A stretch of DNA of 64,000 bases from Parabacteroides distasonis ATCC 8503 (lineage in GTDB: Bacteria > Bacteroidota > Bacteroidia > Bacteroidales > Tannerellaceae). Under the pieces are notes generated by a model, which had not been told where the DNA came from, made no database searches, and saw only the letters and a program-made list of their open reading frames with translations. Shown one piece after another: positions 28,058-36,283 of the stretch. The stretch is taken from NCBI RefSeq assembly GCF_000012845.1, contig NC_009615.1, positions 81,001-145,000 of the forward strand, read 5' to 3'. Made by a program: the position numbers and the translations under genes. Position 1 is the first letter of the stretch. Each line of letters starts with the position of its first letter.

Positions 28058-28951
28058 ATGAGACGATTTACGATTATTATTGGATGCTGTATGCTTTTGG
28101 TGACCTTACAATTTATTTTCAGTTGTGTGGATAGCAAGGATCGAAAGAAAATATCGATAGCGTACGCTAATTGGGCGGAGGGCATTGCTATGACCAACTT
28201 AGCCAAAGTGATATTAGAGGAGCAAGGATATCGGGTAACATTAAAAAATGCGGATATCGCCCCGATCTTTACTTCTGTCGCTTCGGGAAAAGCGGATGTG
28301 TTCATGGATGCATGGTTACCGGTGACCCATGCGGATTATATGGAACAATACGGGGACCGGCTTGAGACACTCGGAACGGTTTATGAGCATGCGAAATTGG
28401 GCTTGGTAGTTCCGGAGTACGTTACCATTCGTTCCATCGAGGATTTGAATGCCCATAAAGATCAATTTAAAGGTGAGATTATAGGGATCGATGCCGGCGC
28501 CGGTTTGATGAACTCGGCGGATAAGGCGGTTCAAGATTATTCTTTGGATTTTGATTTGAAATCTTCCAGTGGGGCTACGATGGTTGCTTTCTTGAAGAAA
28601 TCGATTGATGCGAACGAATGGATCGTGGTTACCGGATGGACCCCTCATTGGATGTTCTCACGTTATCCGTTAAAATTCTTGGAAGACCCGAAAGAGGAAT
28701 TTGGAGACTCGGAGCATATCGAGGTTATCGCTACGAAAGGATTCTCTGAGAAAGATCCATATGCAGCCTCTTTTTTCAAGAACTTTAAGTTAACCGATGA
28801 ACAACTGAGCGAATTGATGTATTATATGGAAGACGGGACACGTACGGAATCGCGATCAGCCCGTGCTTGGCTTGAAAAACATCCCGAGATAATCAAATTA
28901 TTCTTACCTTCGCAGGAGAATCAATTGAATGGGAGCCATGAGACAAATTAA
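28058..28951 (+). CDS. proX: Glycine betaine/proline ABC transporter, substrate-binding lipoprotein
   Basis: A 297-residue ProX/OpuAC-type binding protein. The signal ends in FIFSC with Cys ~23, so it is a lipoprotein in the periplasm. The mature part starts with KKISIAYANWAEGIA, where the Trp is one of the aromatic residues that cage the quaternary amine. VFMDAWLPVTHADY and WIVVTGWTPHWMFSRY supply others. The end overlaps the start of an SGNH hydrolase gene, so that gene is in the same transcript. Confidence 0.92.
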   Translation: MRRFTIIIGCCMLLVTLQFIFSCVDSKDRKKISIAYANWAEGIAMTNLAKVILEEQGYRVTLKNADIAPIFTSVASGKADVFMDAWLPVTHADYMEQYGDRLETLGTVYEHAKLGLVVPEYVTIRSIEDLNAHKDQFKGEIIGIDAGAGLMNSADKAVQDYSLDFDLKSSSGATMVAFLKKSIDANEWIVVTGWTPHWMFSRYPLKFLEDPKEEFGDSEHIEVIATKGFSEKDPYAASFFKNFKLTDEQLSELMYYMEDGTRTESRSARAWLEKHPEIIKLFLPSQENQLNGSHETN

Positions 28952-29717
28952 GGGAATCATATGTATTTTAATAAGTATCGTTATGTGTTGGTCTGCTTCA
29001 GCCGCAAACAATAAACGTTATGTGAATATCGTATTTATCGGGAATAGTATCACGTTTGGCGCCGGGTTACCGAAGCCTGTCCATGATGCGCCTCCTGTAA
29101 AGGCTGCGTTGTTTTTAAGCAAGTGCCCGGAAGTGGCTTCAGTCAAGTATTCCAATAGAGGACAGAGCGGATGCACTACCGTTGATTATTTGCCGGATAC
29201 GAATACGCTTTTCCCGTGGGCCGTACGTGCTGCCGATAAATTTAAGGATGAGACTTGGGCGGATTTGGTATTCTCTATTATGCTGGGGACGAACGATAGC
29301 GCGATAGAAGGCACAAACGGTTGCCCGGTAGCGCCCGAGCGGTATTATGAGAATATGAAGACAATTATCAATCGCTTATTAGCTTTATACCCGAATTGCC
29401 GTATTGTGGTGCATCGTCCTTTATGGTATAGCCCGAATACGTATAATGGGGCTAAATATTTGGAAGAAGGCTTACGAAGGCTCCAAGATTATTATCCGCA
29501 AATACAACGATTAGTCGATTATTATGCGTCTCATTTTCCCGGACAAGTCTTTCTGGGAGATACGAAGGGATTTGATTACTTTAAGGAAAACCATTTGACA
29601 GATTTCCAAGCGGAGAAGGGTAACGCCGGAGTGTTCTATCTTCATCCGAATGAGAAAGGAGCGGTCCGGTTAGGCGAATTGTGGAGTGAGGCGATTCGTC
29701 AGGCTTTAGGGCTTTGA
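28938..29717 (+). CDS. Secreted SGNH/GDSL-family hydrolase
   Basis: A 259-residue secreted protein with the signal MRQIKGIICILISIVMC. SGNH blocks are present: block I FIGNSITFGAG with the nucleophile Ser, block III GTNDS, and block V FYLHPNEKGA with the catalytic His. The Asp normally three residues before this His is Phe here, so the active site may be a dyad. Two starts are possible, ATG at 28929 or 28938; I prefer 28938 because a GGGAG run lies just before it. The family deacylates carbohydrates or lipids; the substrate is unknown. The link to betaine uptake is unexplained. Confidence 0.85.
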   Translation: MRQIKGIICILISIVMCWSASAANNKRYVNIVFIGNSITFGAGLPKPVHDAPPVKAALFLSKCPEVASVKYSNRGQSGCTTVDYLPDTNTLFPWAVRAADKFKDETWADLVFSIMLGTNDSAIEGTNGCPVAPERYYENMKTIINRLLALYPNCRIVVHRPLWYSPNTYNGAKYLEEGLRRLQDYYPQIQRLVDYYASHFPGQVFLGDTKGFDYFKENHLTDFQAEKGNAGVFYLHPNEKGAVRLGELWSEAIRQALGL

Positions 29718-29727
29718 CCTCTATAAA

Positions 29728-29764
29728 AAAGCCATGTCATCCCAAGAAGACGACATGGCTTTTT
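29728..29764 (+). terminator. Terminator after the betaine transporter operon
   Basis: AAAAGCCATGTC (29728-29739) pairs with GACATGGCTTTT (29753-29764), 12 bp with a 13-nt loop and A/T runs on both sides. It can act in both directions between the SGNH gene and the ferritin gene. Confidence 0.85.
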
Positions 29765-29799
29765 AGGCCCATTTATAGGTATGACAAGCAGGTATTCGT

Positions 29800-30282
29800 T
29801 TATCTTTTTCCTAATCGATGATCCATTAATACGGCATGATGTTCTCCGTATAATTTAAGTTTCTCGACAATATTTTTCGCTGTAGCCTCTTCCTCTACCT
29901 GTTCCCGGACGAAACCCCATAGGAAATCTTGTGTCGCCTTGTCTTTCTCTTCGGAAGCGATATCGACAATCTTGTCGATTGATCCGGATACATGCACCTC
30001 ATGCTCGTAGATATGCTGGAAAATCTCCAACGGCTCTCCCCATGCTGTGGGAACGGAATTAATTACTCCGATCGTCACTTGTCCGCCACGCTTGATGGAG
30101 TAATCGATCATTTTATAGGCATGTTCAAGTTCCTCTTGCGATTGTTTTAACGTCCAATGTGCAAAACCATCCAGCCCTATCTGAGTGAAATGTATCGACA
30201 TGGATAAATATAGGTTGGATGACCACATCTCCATGTTGATTTGCTCGTTGAGAGCATCTGATAATTTTCTGTTTAAAATCAT
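29800..30282 (-). CDS. ftnA: Ferritin
   Basis: A 160-residue non-heme ferritin with the four-helix bundle pattern: LNEQINMEMWSSNLYLSMSIHF (in parts), HWTLKQSQEELEHAYKMIDY with the ferroxidase Glu and His, and the C-terminal EQVEEEATAKNIVEKLKLYG. It oxidises Fe2+ and stores iron in a 24-subunit cage, important for oxygen tolerance in Bacteroidetes. The start codon lies at the base of an inverted repeat at 30282-30329. The Hsp20 gene lies upstream in the same direction. Confidence 0.95.
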   Translation of the reverse strand: MILNRKLSDALNEQINMEMWSSNLYLSMSIHFTQIGLDGFAHWTLKQSQEELEHAYKMIDYSIKRGGQVTIGVINSVPTAWGEPLEIFQHIYEHEVHVSGSIDKIVDIASEEKDKATQDFLWGFVREQVEEEATAKNIVEKLKLYGEHHAVLMDHRLGKR

Positions 30283-30329
30283 AATGGCTTATTCTATTTT
30301 ATGTTGTTTATAAATAGAACAAGCCATTA
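30282..30329 (-). promoter_or_regulatory. Stem-loop ending at the ferritin start codon
   Basis: TAATGGCTT (30282-30290) with AAGCCATTA (30321-30329) and TTCTATTT with AAATAGAA form a 17-bp stem with one mismatch and a 12-nt loop. In the minus-strand transcript the 3' arm runs into the ferritin ATG. It may limit translation or act as a partial terminator after the Hsp20 gene. Confidence 0.5.
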
Positions 30330-30369
30330 TCGGTTTTGTTGAGTTTTTACGAAGGAAAGTGTATCGAGG

Positions 30370-30798
30370 TTATTTGATCTCGATTACTTTCTCGGCCATT
30401 TTAGCCTCTTCCTCAGTTCTTTTCGGTATGCTGATACTCAAGACGCCGTTCTCAACCTTCGCCTCAATCTTGTCTTTCTCTACATTGTCAGGCAAAACCA
30501 TGGTTTGTTGGAACTTGCTATAAGAGAATTCGCGTCTCAGATAGCGTCCGTCTTTCTTATCCTCATTCTTTTCTTCTTTTTTCTCCATAGATACGACCAA
30601 GTTGTTGTTCTCATCGATCTTGATGTTGAAATCGTTCTTCGTCATACCGGGAGCGGCTACCTCAACTCGATAATCCTTATCGGATTCTATCACGTTGATG
30701 GCTGGAGCTGTAGAGTTTGCTTTTATCATCCAGTCGTTGTCAAATAAATCATTGAATACATACGGTAACCAATTTTGACTTCTTCTCATCGGTGTCAT
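30370..30798 (-). CDS. Hsp20/alpha-crystallin small heat shock protein
   Basis: A 142-residue small heat shock protein that holds unfolding proteins. The alpha-crystallin domain (~35-130) includes DYRVEVAAPGMTKNDFNIKI and the conserved GVLSISIPK. I start it at the ATG at 30798 because GGAGGA lies about 8 nt upstream; the frame opens earlier with a TTG at 30813 that overlaps this site. The C-terminal tail lacks a clear I-x-I motif. It precedes ferritin, and both are stress genes. Confidence 0.93.
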   Translation of the reverse strand: MTPMRRSQNWLPYVFNDLFDNDWMIKANSTAPAINVIESDKDYRVEVAAPGMTKNDFNIKIDENNNLVVSMEKKEEKNEDKKDGRYLRREFSYSKFQQTMVLPDNVEKDKIEAKVENGVLSISIPKRTEEEAKMAEKVIEIK

Positions 30799-31172
30799 AA
30801 TACAGTCCTCCAATTATTAGTTAAACATTCTATTTACTATTCTTATTTCTGAACTCGTCCTTTTTAATCTCGAATTCGCTATAGATACTTCAAATGGCAT
30901 GCCAATCTGATAATGTGTGTGTTAATGCGGATAAAAGAGATTGAATAAGGTTTAACTCACGCATGGGGAACTTATGATTCGGGGGATACGGGTGCAGGGA
31001 ATAATATCTTTTAGAAACTGGAATAAAATACAATGAAACGGAAATCTGTAATATTGGCATAATATACGTTATTTTGGCACGATAGAATGACGGACTGGAT
31101 AATAACTTTTATCTTTAGACGTTCTATTCATGAATCATATGGGATCATGTTATCTAAAACAGTAAAGCTATT
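30799..31172. other. Intergenic region between hsp20 and a Nudix gene
   Basis: A 374-bp spacer between divergent genes. It contains a GGCATGCC palindrome near 30896 and two TTGGCAY copies 20 bp apart (31054-31060, 31074-31080). No consensus promoter was found, although TATCTTTA near 31109 is one base from the -7 consensus. Nothing else is assigned. Confidence 0.5.
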
Positions 31173-31799
31173 ATGTCTAGAAGTAAGGAATTGATTTTAT
31201 TGGCCCAGCGTATCCGGGCCTTGTCTCAGACGGGGTTGGTTTATTCATTAAGCGAGTACGATACGGAACGTTATGAAGAGTTGAGCCGCCTAAGTGATGA
31301 GATAACGGCTCTGGCTACCGGATTGAAGCCCGATGATGTGGCGAGTGGTTACCGCCCGGCCCAAGAGTATGTAACCCCGAAAGTCGATATCCGTGCGGTT
31401 GTCTTTAACGAGAAAGACGAGATTTTGCTGGTCCGTGAGAAAATGGACGGATGTTGGTCGTTGCCCGGCGGATGGAGCGATGTGGGGTATTCCCCGAAAG
31501 AGGTAGCGGCGAAAGAGGTGAAAGAGGAGACGGGCTTGGATGTGCTTCCGGTCCGCTTGCTGGCCGTGATGGATATGAGCAAGCATCCGCATCCCGCTAT
31601 ACCTTATTATGTATATAAGTTTTTTATCCTTTGCGAGTTGAAGGGCGGGTCGTTTACCGAGACCTTCGATATCTTGGGGAAAGGCTTCTTTCGATTGGAG
31701 GAGTTGCCCCCGTTGTCCTTGGAGCGTGTGCTGCCGGAGCAGATCCAACGGATGTACGCCTATTATAAGCATCCGGGCGAAGATGTTTATCTGGATTAA
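31173..31799 (+). CDS. Nudix hydrolase with N-terminal helical domain
   Basis: A 208-residue protein with an N-terminal helical region (SKELILLAQRIRALSQTGLVY, residues 4-24) typical of the Nudix_N_2 group, followed by a Nudix fold. The Nudix box is GWSDVGYSPKEVAAKEVKEETGLDV (in two parts, residues ~104-128), with the REVxEE-type glutamates present as KEVKEET. The substrate would be a nucleoside diphosphate linked to another group, and this subgroup is often tied to ADP-ribose or NDP-sugars. The next gene (mutarotase) lies 43 bp downstream after its own promoter-like element. Confidence 0.88.
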   Translation: MSRSKELILLAQRIRALSQTGLVYSLSEYDTERYEELSRLSDEITALATGLKPDDVASGYRPAQEYVTPKVDIRAVVFNEKDEILLVREKMDGCWSLPGGWSDVGYSPKEVAAKEVKEETGLDVLPVRLLAVMDMSKHPHPAIPYYVYKFFILCELKGGSFTETFDILGKGFFRLEELPPLSLERVLPEQIQRMYAYYKHPGEDVYLD

Positions 31800-31802
31800 G
31801 GA

Positions 31803-31810
31803 TACTTTTG
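31803..31810 (+). promoter_or_regulatory. Candidate -7 element for the mutarotase/fucP genes
   Basis: TACTTTTG matches the TAnnTTTG consensus, placing transcription start about 26 nt before the mutarotase ATG. The -33 region would lie within the end of the Nudix gene and has no clear TTTG. Confidence 0.5.
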
Positions 31811-31842
31811 TACCTTCGCGACTTCATTTTAAAAACAATGTT

Positions 31843-32193
31843 ATGAAAAGATATTGTCAGACCTTGGATCTGAAAGAGGACGAGCAGTTGATAAAAGAGT
31901 ATTGCTATTGGCATTCGCCGGAACATATCTGGCCGGAGATACCGGAAGGAATCCGTGCGGTAGGGATCTTGAATATGGAGATTTACCGTTTGGGAACCCG
32001 GTTGTTCATGATCGTGGAGACGCCCGATGATTTTGGTTGGGATGCGTCGTTCGCCCGTTTGGCGACGATGGATAAGCAAGCGGAATGGGAGGACTTCGTG
32101 GCGAAGTATCAGAAAGCCGTTCCGGGAAGTTCCTCGTCGGAGAAATGGCAGTTAATGGAATGTATGTTTAAATTGCCGGGCGCGAGTAAATAG
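31843..32193 (+). CDS. RhaM-type L-rhamnose/L-fucose mutarotase
   Basis: A 116-residue protein of the L-rhamnose mutarotase (YiiL/RhaM) family, which interconverts alpha and beta anomers of 6-deoxy-L-sugars. The start MKRYCQTLDLKED, the YCYWHSPEHIWPEI segment with the catalytic His, and the LNMEIYRLGTRLFMIVE strand fit the family. I use the ATG at 31843; upstream in-frame codons belong to the Nudix gene in another frame. The L-fucose permease follows 8 bp downstream, so the substrate is more likely L-fucose than L-rhamnose. Confidence 0.85.
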   Translation: MKRYCQTLDLKEDEQLIKEYCYWHSPEHIWPEIPEGIRAVGILNMEIYRLGTRLFMIVETPDDFGWDASFARLATMDKQAEWEDFVAKYQKAVPGSSSSEKWQLMECMFKLPGASK

Positions 32194-32201
32194 ACGGAAG
32201 G

Positions 32202-33425
32202 ATGGAAAAACAAAAGAAACAGTCGCTGGTGGCCGCCCCGGGAGGGAAATCTTATTTGGTCCCGTTTATCTTGATCACGAGTTTGTTTTTGCTTTGGGGA
32301 TTCGCCCACGGACTCTTGGATGTGCTGAACAAGCATTTTCAAGGAGTCTTCACGATGACCAAGGCAGAGAGCGGTTTGGTGCAATTCTCTACGTATATCG
32401 CTTATTTCTTGATGGCGTTGCCGGCGGGAGCGTTCATGAAACGTTACGGATATAGGAAAGGGATTATCATGGGTTTGCTATTGTTCGCTATCGGTGCTTT
32501 CGGGTTTATCCCGGCGGCTTTTTTGCATTCGGCTACGCCTTTCCTGATCGCCTTGTTTGTGATCGCTTGCGGGCTTTGTATCTTGGAGACGGCGGCGAAT
32601 CCTTATTCTACGATATTGGGGCCGTCCGCTTCCGCCGCCCAACGGCTGAACTTATCCCAGTCTTTTAATGGATTAGGTTGGATATTGGGGCCTTTGGTAG
32701 GTGGTTTGTTGATATTCGGGGCACCGGAGGGAGATTCAATGGCGTTGACTAAACCTTATATCTTGGTAGGTGGTATCGTCTTGTTCGTAGCGTTGCTCTT
32801 CTTTTTCACGAAGTTGCCGGAAATTAAGCCGGAAGAAGAGAAGGAGGTGACCGCTATTGTCGAGGAGAAACCCGCTGCCTCCCTATGGAAACGTAGGCAG
32901 TTTGTACGTTCCGTGGTCGCCCAATTCTGTTATTGCGCCGCGCAGACGGGAATCTTCGGGTTCTTTATTAATTACGTGACGGAGATGGACCCGGGTATCA
33001 GTAATTTGCGAGCGTCTCGTATTTTGGCATTCGGTGGAATGGCTTTGTTTATGATCGGGCGTTTGAGCGGTAGTTTTACGATGAAGTGGTTGGCTCCGGG
33101 CCGCTTGCTGACTTGGTATTCTTTGTTGAGTGCCGTTTGTATGGCTTTGGTGGTGGCTTCCGTAGGTACGCTTTCACTATACGCTCTTTATTTATCCTTT
33201 TTCTTCATGTCCATCATGTTCCCTACGATTTTTGCGTTGGGGCTGGAAGGTATGGGCGTTTATACCAAGAAAGCCTCTTCTTATATCGTGATGGGAGTTG
33301 CCGGCGGCGCTTTCAGTCCGATGCTGATGGGATATATTGGCGAGGAGAATATGGCGCTGGGCTTCATCGTCCCGTTGATCGCTTTCTTGTATATCTTGTA
33401 TTTCGCTATCAAATGCAAGCGGTAA
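32202..33425 (+). CDS. fucP: L-fucose:H+ symporter, MFS family
   Basis: A 407-residue inner-membrane transporter with twelve predicted helices. It belongs to the FucP branch of the major facilitator superfamily: LLWGFAHGLLDVLNKHFQ (residues ~28-45) and FLMALPAGAFMKRYGYRKGI are close to FucP signatures, and CGLCILETAANPYSTILGP carries the conserved ETAANPY block. It imports L-fucose with a proton. It forms a two-gene unit with the mutarotase. The fucose isomerase, kinase and aldolase genes are not in this window. Confidence 0.9.
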   Translation: MEKQKKQSLVAAPGGKSYLVPFILITSLFLLWGFAHGLLDVLNKHFQGVFTMTKAESGLVQFSTYIAYFLMALPAGAFMKRYGYRKGIIMGLLLFAIGAFGFIPAAFLHSATPFLIALFVIACGLCILETAANPYSTILGPSASAAQRLNLSQSFNGLGWILGPLVGGLLIFGAPEGDSMALTKPYILVGGIVLFVALLFFFTKLPEIKPEEEKEVTAIVEEKPAASLWKRRQFVRSVVAQFCYCAAQTGIFGFFINYVTEMDPGISNLRASRILAFGGMALFMIGRLSGSFTMKWLAPGRLLTWYSLLSAVCMALVVASVGTLSLYALYLSFFFMSIMFPTIFALGLEGMGVYTKKASSYIVMGVAGGAFSPMLMGYIGEENMALGFIVPLIAFLYILYFAIKCKR

Positions 33426-33577
33426 ATTTGGAATGCTGTTTTTTACTTATGGAATCCGGATAATAAACCAGTATGGCTTGTGTATGAAGGCTTGGGTTTC
33501 ATGGGATAAATGTTACGCTCAAGAATATCTGCTTATCTATATCGTTTTCATTTTAAATAAAATAAAAGAGAGTGGAT

Positions 33578-34126
33578 ATGAATAAAGGTTTGTTTTTGTG
33601 TGGGCTATTTATAGCTCTATTTCTGGCTGGTTGTGGGGATGATGAGGTTAAAATCGCTAATCAGATGACTTTATACTCAAGGCCGGATACGATTCATCTG
33701 GGGGGTGACTTAGGGATGGATTCCATATTGGTGAAGGGCTTCACGGCTTGTGAGGCGTATGACGCGAAATGGGGAACATTGCCGGAGGTTGTTGCGTGCG
33801 AGTTTGATATGAATGCCTCTTATCTCTATTTCTCGTATGAGGCAAAGGTGGTTTTATTGGAAGATAGCATTTATGATATAGGTATAGGACACTTTTTGGA
33901 TGAGAAAGCGGGATTCTCGGAGGATTTGAGTTCGCATGGCTTCGTTATCAGTACGTTTGGCGTGCAAAAGGATAAGAAGCAAGTGCTGGCGTGTACTTAT
34001 TTAATATATGTAGAGAAGAATTCGGATGGAGAGAAGATCGATCGCTGGCTTCCTGTGCGGCCGGAGGAGTTGCAATGGCGTTATCTCCGAATAGAAGACT
34101 TTGATCAATTAAAAAATATAGAATGA
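33578..34126 (+). CDS. Lipoprotein of unknown function (first of two related genes)
   Basis: A 182-residue lipoprotein with signal MNKGLFLCGLFIALFLAGC. I use the ATG at 33578; a GTG at 33572 is also possible. No enzymatic motif is recognised. The C-terminal block WLPVRPEELQWRYLRIEDF closely resembles WIPCKPSELRYRCVVYHLEE at the end of the next gene. The two therefore look like diverged tandem copies of a beta-rich secreted domain. They lie 1 bp apart and are surely cotranscribed. Confidence 0.75.
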   Translation: MNKGLFLCGLFIALFLAGCGDDEVKIANQMTLYSRPDTIHLGGDLGMDSILVKGFTACEAYDAKWGTLPEVVACEFDMNASYLYFSYEAKVVLLEDSIYDIGIGHFLDEKAGFSEDLSSHGFVISTFGVQKDKKQVLACTYLIYVEKNSDGEKIDRWLPVRPEELQWRYLRIEDFDQLKNIE

Positions 34127-34127
34127 T

Positions 34128-34679
34128 ATGAGACATTTAATTGTTATATATCTGACTTTTATGATGGGCCTTAATGTGGCTTGCTCACGGGTGGTGGATC
34201 TCGGTAAGGATGATTTGCATTCTGAACCGACGATAGAGATCGTAAGTGGTGATACCTTGGATATTGTAGGGTTCACTCTTGCGCATGAGCTGGCTACTAG
34301 TGAAGGACGTTTGCCTTATAACGTAGGGGATGAGTTTGGTTATACGGGTTCTTACACCTATAAGTCCTATGTGGTAAGGACGGAATATACGTATCAGGAT
34401 GATGGAAATAGTATTTGGGTTTGGGAGGATACATTGAGCTCAATAATAGGTTTTTATCCTTATCTTAGGTCTGAGGTATATGATCTTGCGGATATTCAGT
34501 TCCATGTCCGGTCGTGCGCTCAAAGTGGATCGGTCTCTGTCGGAGAAAGGACGGATATTTATGATACGGCTCTACTCCATATCATTCGTTCTGTAAATGG
34601 AGAGGATATGGATGTATGGATTCCTTGTAAACCATCGGAATTGAGGTATCGATGTGTTGTATATCATTTAGAAGAGTGA
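34128..34679 (+). CDS. Lipoprotein of unknown function (second of two related genes)
   Basis: A 183-residue protein with a signal ending LNVAC, so probably a lipoprotein lipidated at Cys ~19. It is related to the preceding gene through its C-terminal WIPCKPSELRYR block and similar length, but the central parts have diverged. No function is recognised. It starts 1 bp after the upstream stop. A 10-bp hairpin follows at 34696-34728. Confidence 0.75.
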   Translation: MRHLIVIYLTFMMGLNVACSRVVDLGKDDLHSEPTIEIVSGDTLDIVGFTLAHELATSEGRLPYNVGDEFGYTGSYTYKSYVVRTEYTYQDDGNSIWVWEDTLSSIIGFYPYLRSEVYDLADIQFHVRSCAQSGSVSVGERTDIYDTALLHIIRSVNGEDMDVWIPCKPSELRYRCVVYHLEE

Positions 34680-34695
34680 ACGGAATGTTTTTAGC

Positions 34696-34728
34696 CAAGC
34701 TCCGGCAGTAGATAATACCCGGAGCTTG
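34696..34728. terminator. Hairpin between convergent genes
   Basis: CAAGCTCCGG (34696-34705) and CCGGAGCTTG (34719-34728) form a perfect 10-bp stem with a 13-nt loop between the convergent lipoprotein and OmpA-like genes. There is no strong T-run. Confidence 0.55.
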
Positions 34729-34739
34729 ACAATACATTA

Positions 34740-35573
34740 TCACTGCAACATCTGCATCAACTTATCCAACTTCGGAGCCATGATGATCTCCGTACGGCGG
34801 TTCTTGCTACGTCCATCGGCGGTCTCGTTATCAGCGACCGGCATAAACTCCCCACGACCACAAGGTTGTATCTGTAGCGGATTCACCCCGTAATCCTTGG
34901 TAAGGATACGCACTACGGAGGTCGCACGGATCACGCTTAGATCCCAATTATCCTTGAATTGGGCGGTATTGATCGGCTTGCTGTCCGTATGGCCCTCTAT
35001 ATAAACGTCTATATCGTTTTGCTTATTCAACACCTCGGCCAACTTAGCCAACGCTTCCTTGCCTCGTTTATCGACCTTTGCGCTACCCGATTGGAACAGA
35101 AGCTTATCTGACATGGCTACATATACTTTACCATTCTTCTCGGTTACGGTCAGCTCATCACTGTTGAAACCCAGCAAAGCGTCTTTCACGCTACTCAACA
35201 AATTCTGTACCTTTGCGTTCTGTGCGTTCATCATATCCTGTAGCTCGTTGATGGTACGCTCACGCTCGTCCAGCTCACTCATCTTTTGCTGTAACAAGGC
35301 ATTCAGCTTGTCCTGCTCACCCATATTGGTATTCAACATGGTCTGGTAATTACGGATATCACGCCCCATTGTGGTCGTATCCCTTATCAAGGCGGCGATC
35401 CGGTTGTTGAGCGCGTCGTTATCGTCCTTGCATTTAATCAATTCCTCCTTCAAGGCGTCGCCACGTCCGATCGCCTCCAACCGGCCGTTCTCGGCAAGGA
35501 GGTATTTCTTTTTACTCACGCACGAAGAACATAAAAGGAGTGCGGAGACCGAGATAAATAACAATCTTTTCAT
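34740..35573 (-). CDS. OmpA-family lipoprotein with peptidoglycan-binding domain
   Basis: A 277-residue protein with lipoprotein signal MKRLLFISVSALLLCSSC. ATGs at 35582 (MRK) and 35573 (MKR) are both possible; the second gives a standard signal peptide. A coiled coil (residues ~25-115, with INELQDMMNAQNAKVQNLL) leads to a C-terminal OmpA/MotB domain with VYIEGHTDSKPI and GRSKNRRTEIIM, which bind peptidoglycan diaminopimelate. It would tie the outer membrane to the wall. The gene is divergent from nrfH. Confidence 0.9.
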   Translation of the reverse strand: MKRLLFISVSALLLCSSCVSKKKYLLAENGRLEAIGRGDALKEELIKCKDDNDALNNRIAALIRDTTTMGRDIRNYQTMLNTNMGEQDKLNALLQQKMSELDERERTINELQDMMNAQNAKVQNLLSSVKDALLGFNSDELTVTEKNGKVYVAMSDKLLFQSGSAKVDKRGKEALAKLAEVLNKQNDIDVYIEGHTDSKPINTAQFKDNWDLSVIRATSVVRILTKDYGVNPLQIQPCGRGEFMPVADNETADGRSKNRRTEIIMAPKLDKLMQMLQ

Positions 35574-35596
35574 TTTACGCATAAAATTTCGTGCAA

Positions 35597-35612
35597 TGTA
35601 ATATTTATTACA
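35597..35612. promoter_or_regulatory. Palindrome in the ompA-like/nrfH spacer, possible Crp-family operator
   Basis: TGTAAT and ATTACA flank a 4-nt ATTT centre, a half-site geometry resembling Crp/Fnr-type operators. It lies between the divergent OmpA-like and nrfH genes. A Crp-family regulator is encoded at the end of the nrf cluster. The match may be chance in an AT-rich spacer. Confidence 0.4.
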
Positions 35613-35674
35613 ATTTCCTACACGCAAGTTTAGGATATTTGTGTCTCATAAACCAATATTAAAGAATCAGCGGT

Positions 35675-36265
35675 ATGAAAATAAGAGAAATAATACAAAC
35701 GCTGTTCCCGACAAGAACTTGGAAACTAGCCGCTATCATAGCCGGAGGTATCCTTTGCGGGCTGGGGTCTTATACCTTATATGCTTCCCGGGCGTGGACT
35801 TATTTGTCCGACGACTCGGCTACTTGCGTGAATTGCCACATTATGGGCCCTTATTATGCTACATGGAATCATAGCTCGCACAGCCGTAACGCCACTTGCA
35901 ACGACTGCCATGTGCCGCACGAGAACGCCGTGAAGAAGTGGTTCTTCAAAGGTATGGACGGAATGCGCCATGCCTCGGTATTCATGATGCGAGGGGAACC
36001 GCAAGTGATACAGGCGATCGACGAGAGCGCGGAGGTAATCATGAATAACTGTATCCGTTGCCATACGCAGTTGAATACGGAATTCGTGAATACTGGAAGG
36101 ATCGATCATGAGATGGCAATGGCGGGAGAAGGGAAAGCTTGCTGGGATTGCCATCGCGAGGTGCCGCACGGAGGTACGAACAGCCTGTCTTCTACACCGA
36201 ATGCGTTGGTGCCTTATCCGAAGTCCGTATCGCCGGACTGGTTAAAAGATATGCTAAGTAAATAA
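35675..36265 (+). CDS. nrfH: Cytochrome c nitrite reductase, NrfH quinol-oxidising subunit
   Basis: A 196-residue tetraheme cytochrome of the NapC/NrfH family. One N-terminal membrane helix (residues ~15-37) anchors it, followed by four CxxCH heme sites: CVNCH, CNDCH, CIRCH and CWDCH. It takes electrons from menaquinol and passes them to NrfA. It is the first gene of an nrfH-nrfA-ccs1-ccsA-porin-Crp cluster, 18 bp before nrfA. Confidence 0.96.
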   Translation: MKIREIIQTLFPTRTWKLAAIIAGGILCGLGSYTLYASRAWTYLSDDSATCVNCHIMGPYYATWNHSSHSRNATCNDCHVPHENAVKKWFFKGMDGMRHASVFMMRGEPQVIQAIDESAEVIMNNCIRCHTQLNTEFVNTGRIDHEMAMAGEGKACWDCHREVPHGGTNSLSSTPNALVPYPKSVSPDWLKDMLSK

Positions 36266-36283
36266 TAATAAATCAGTATAGTT

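Noticed and set aside
31054..31100. TTGGCAT and TTGGCAC sequences as sigma-54 promoters
   Set aside because: The -24-like part is present, but no TTGC -12 part follows at the right distance.
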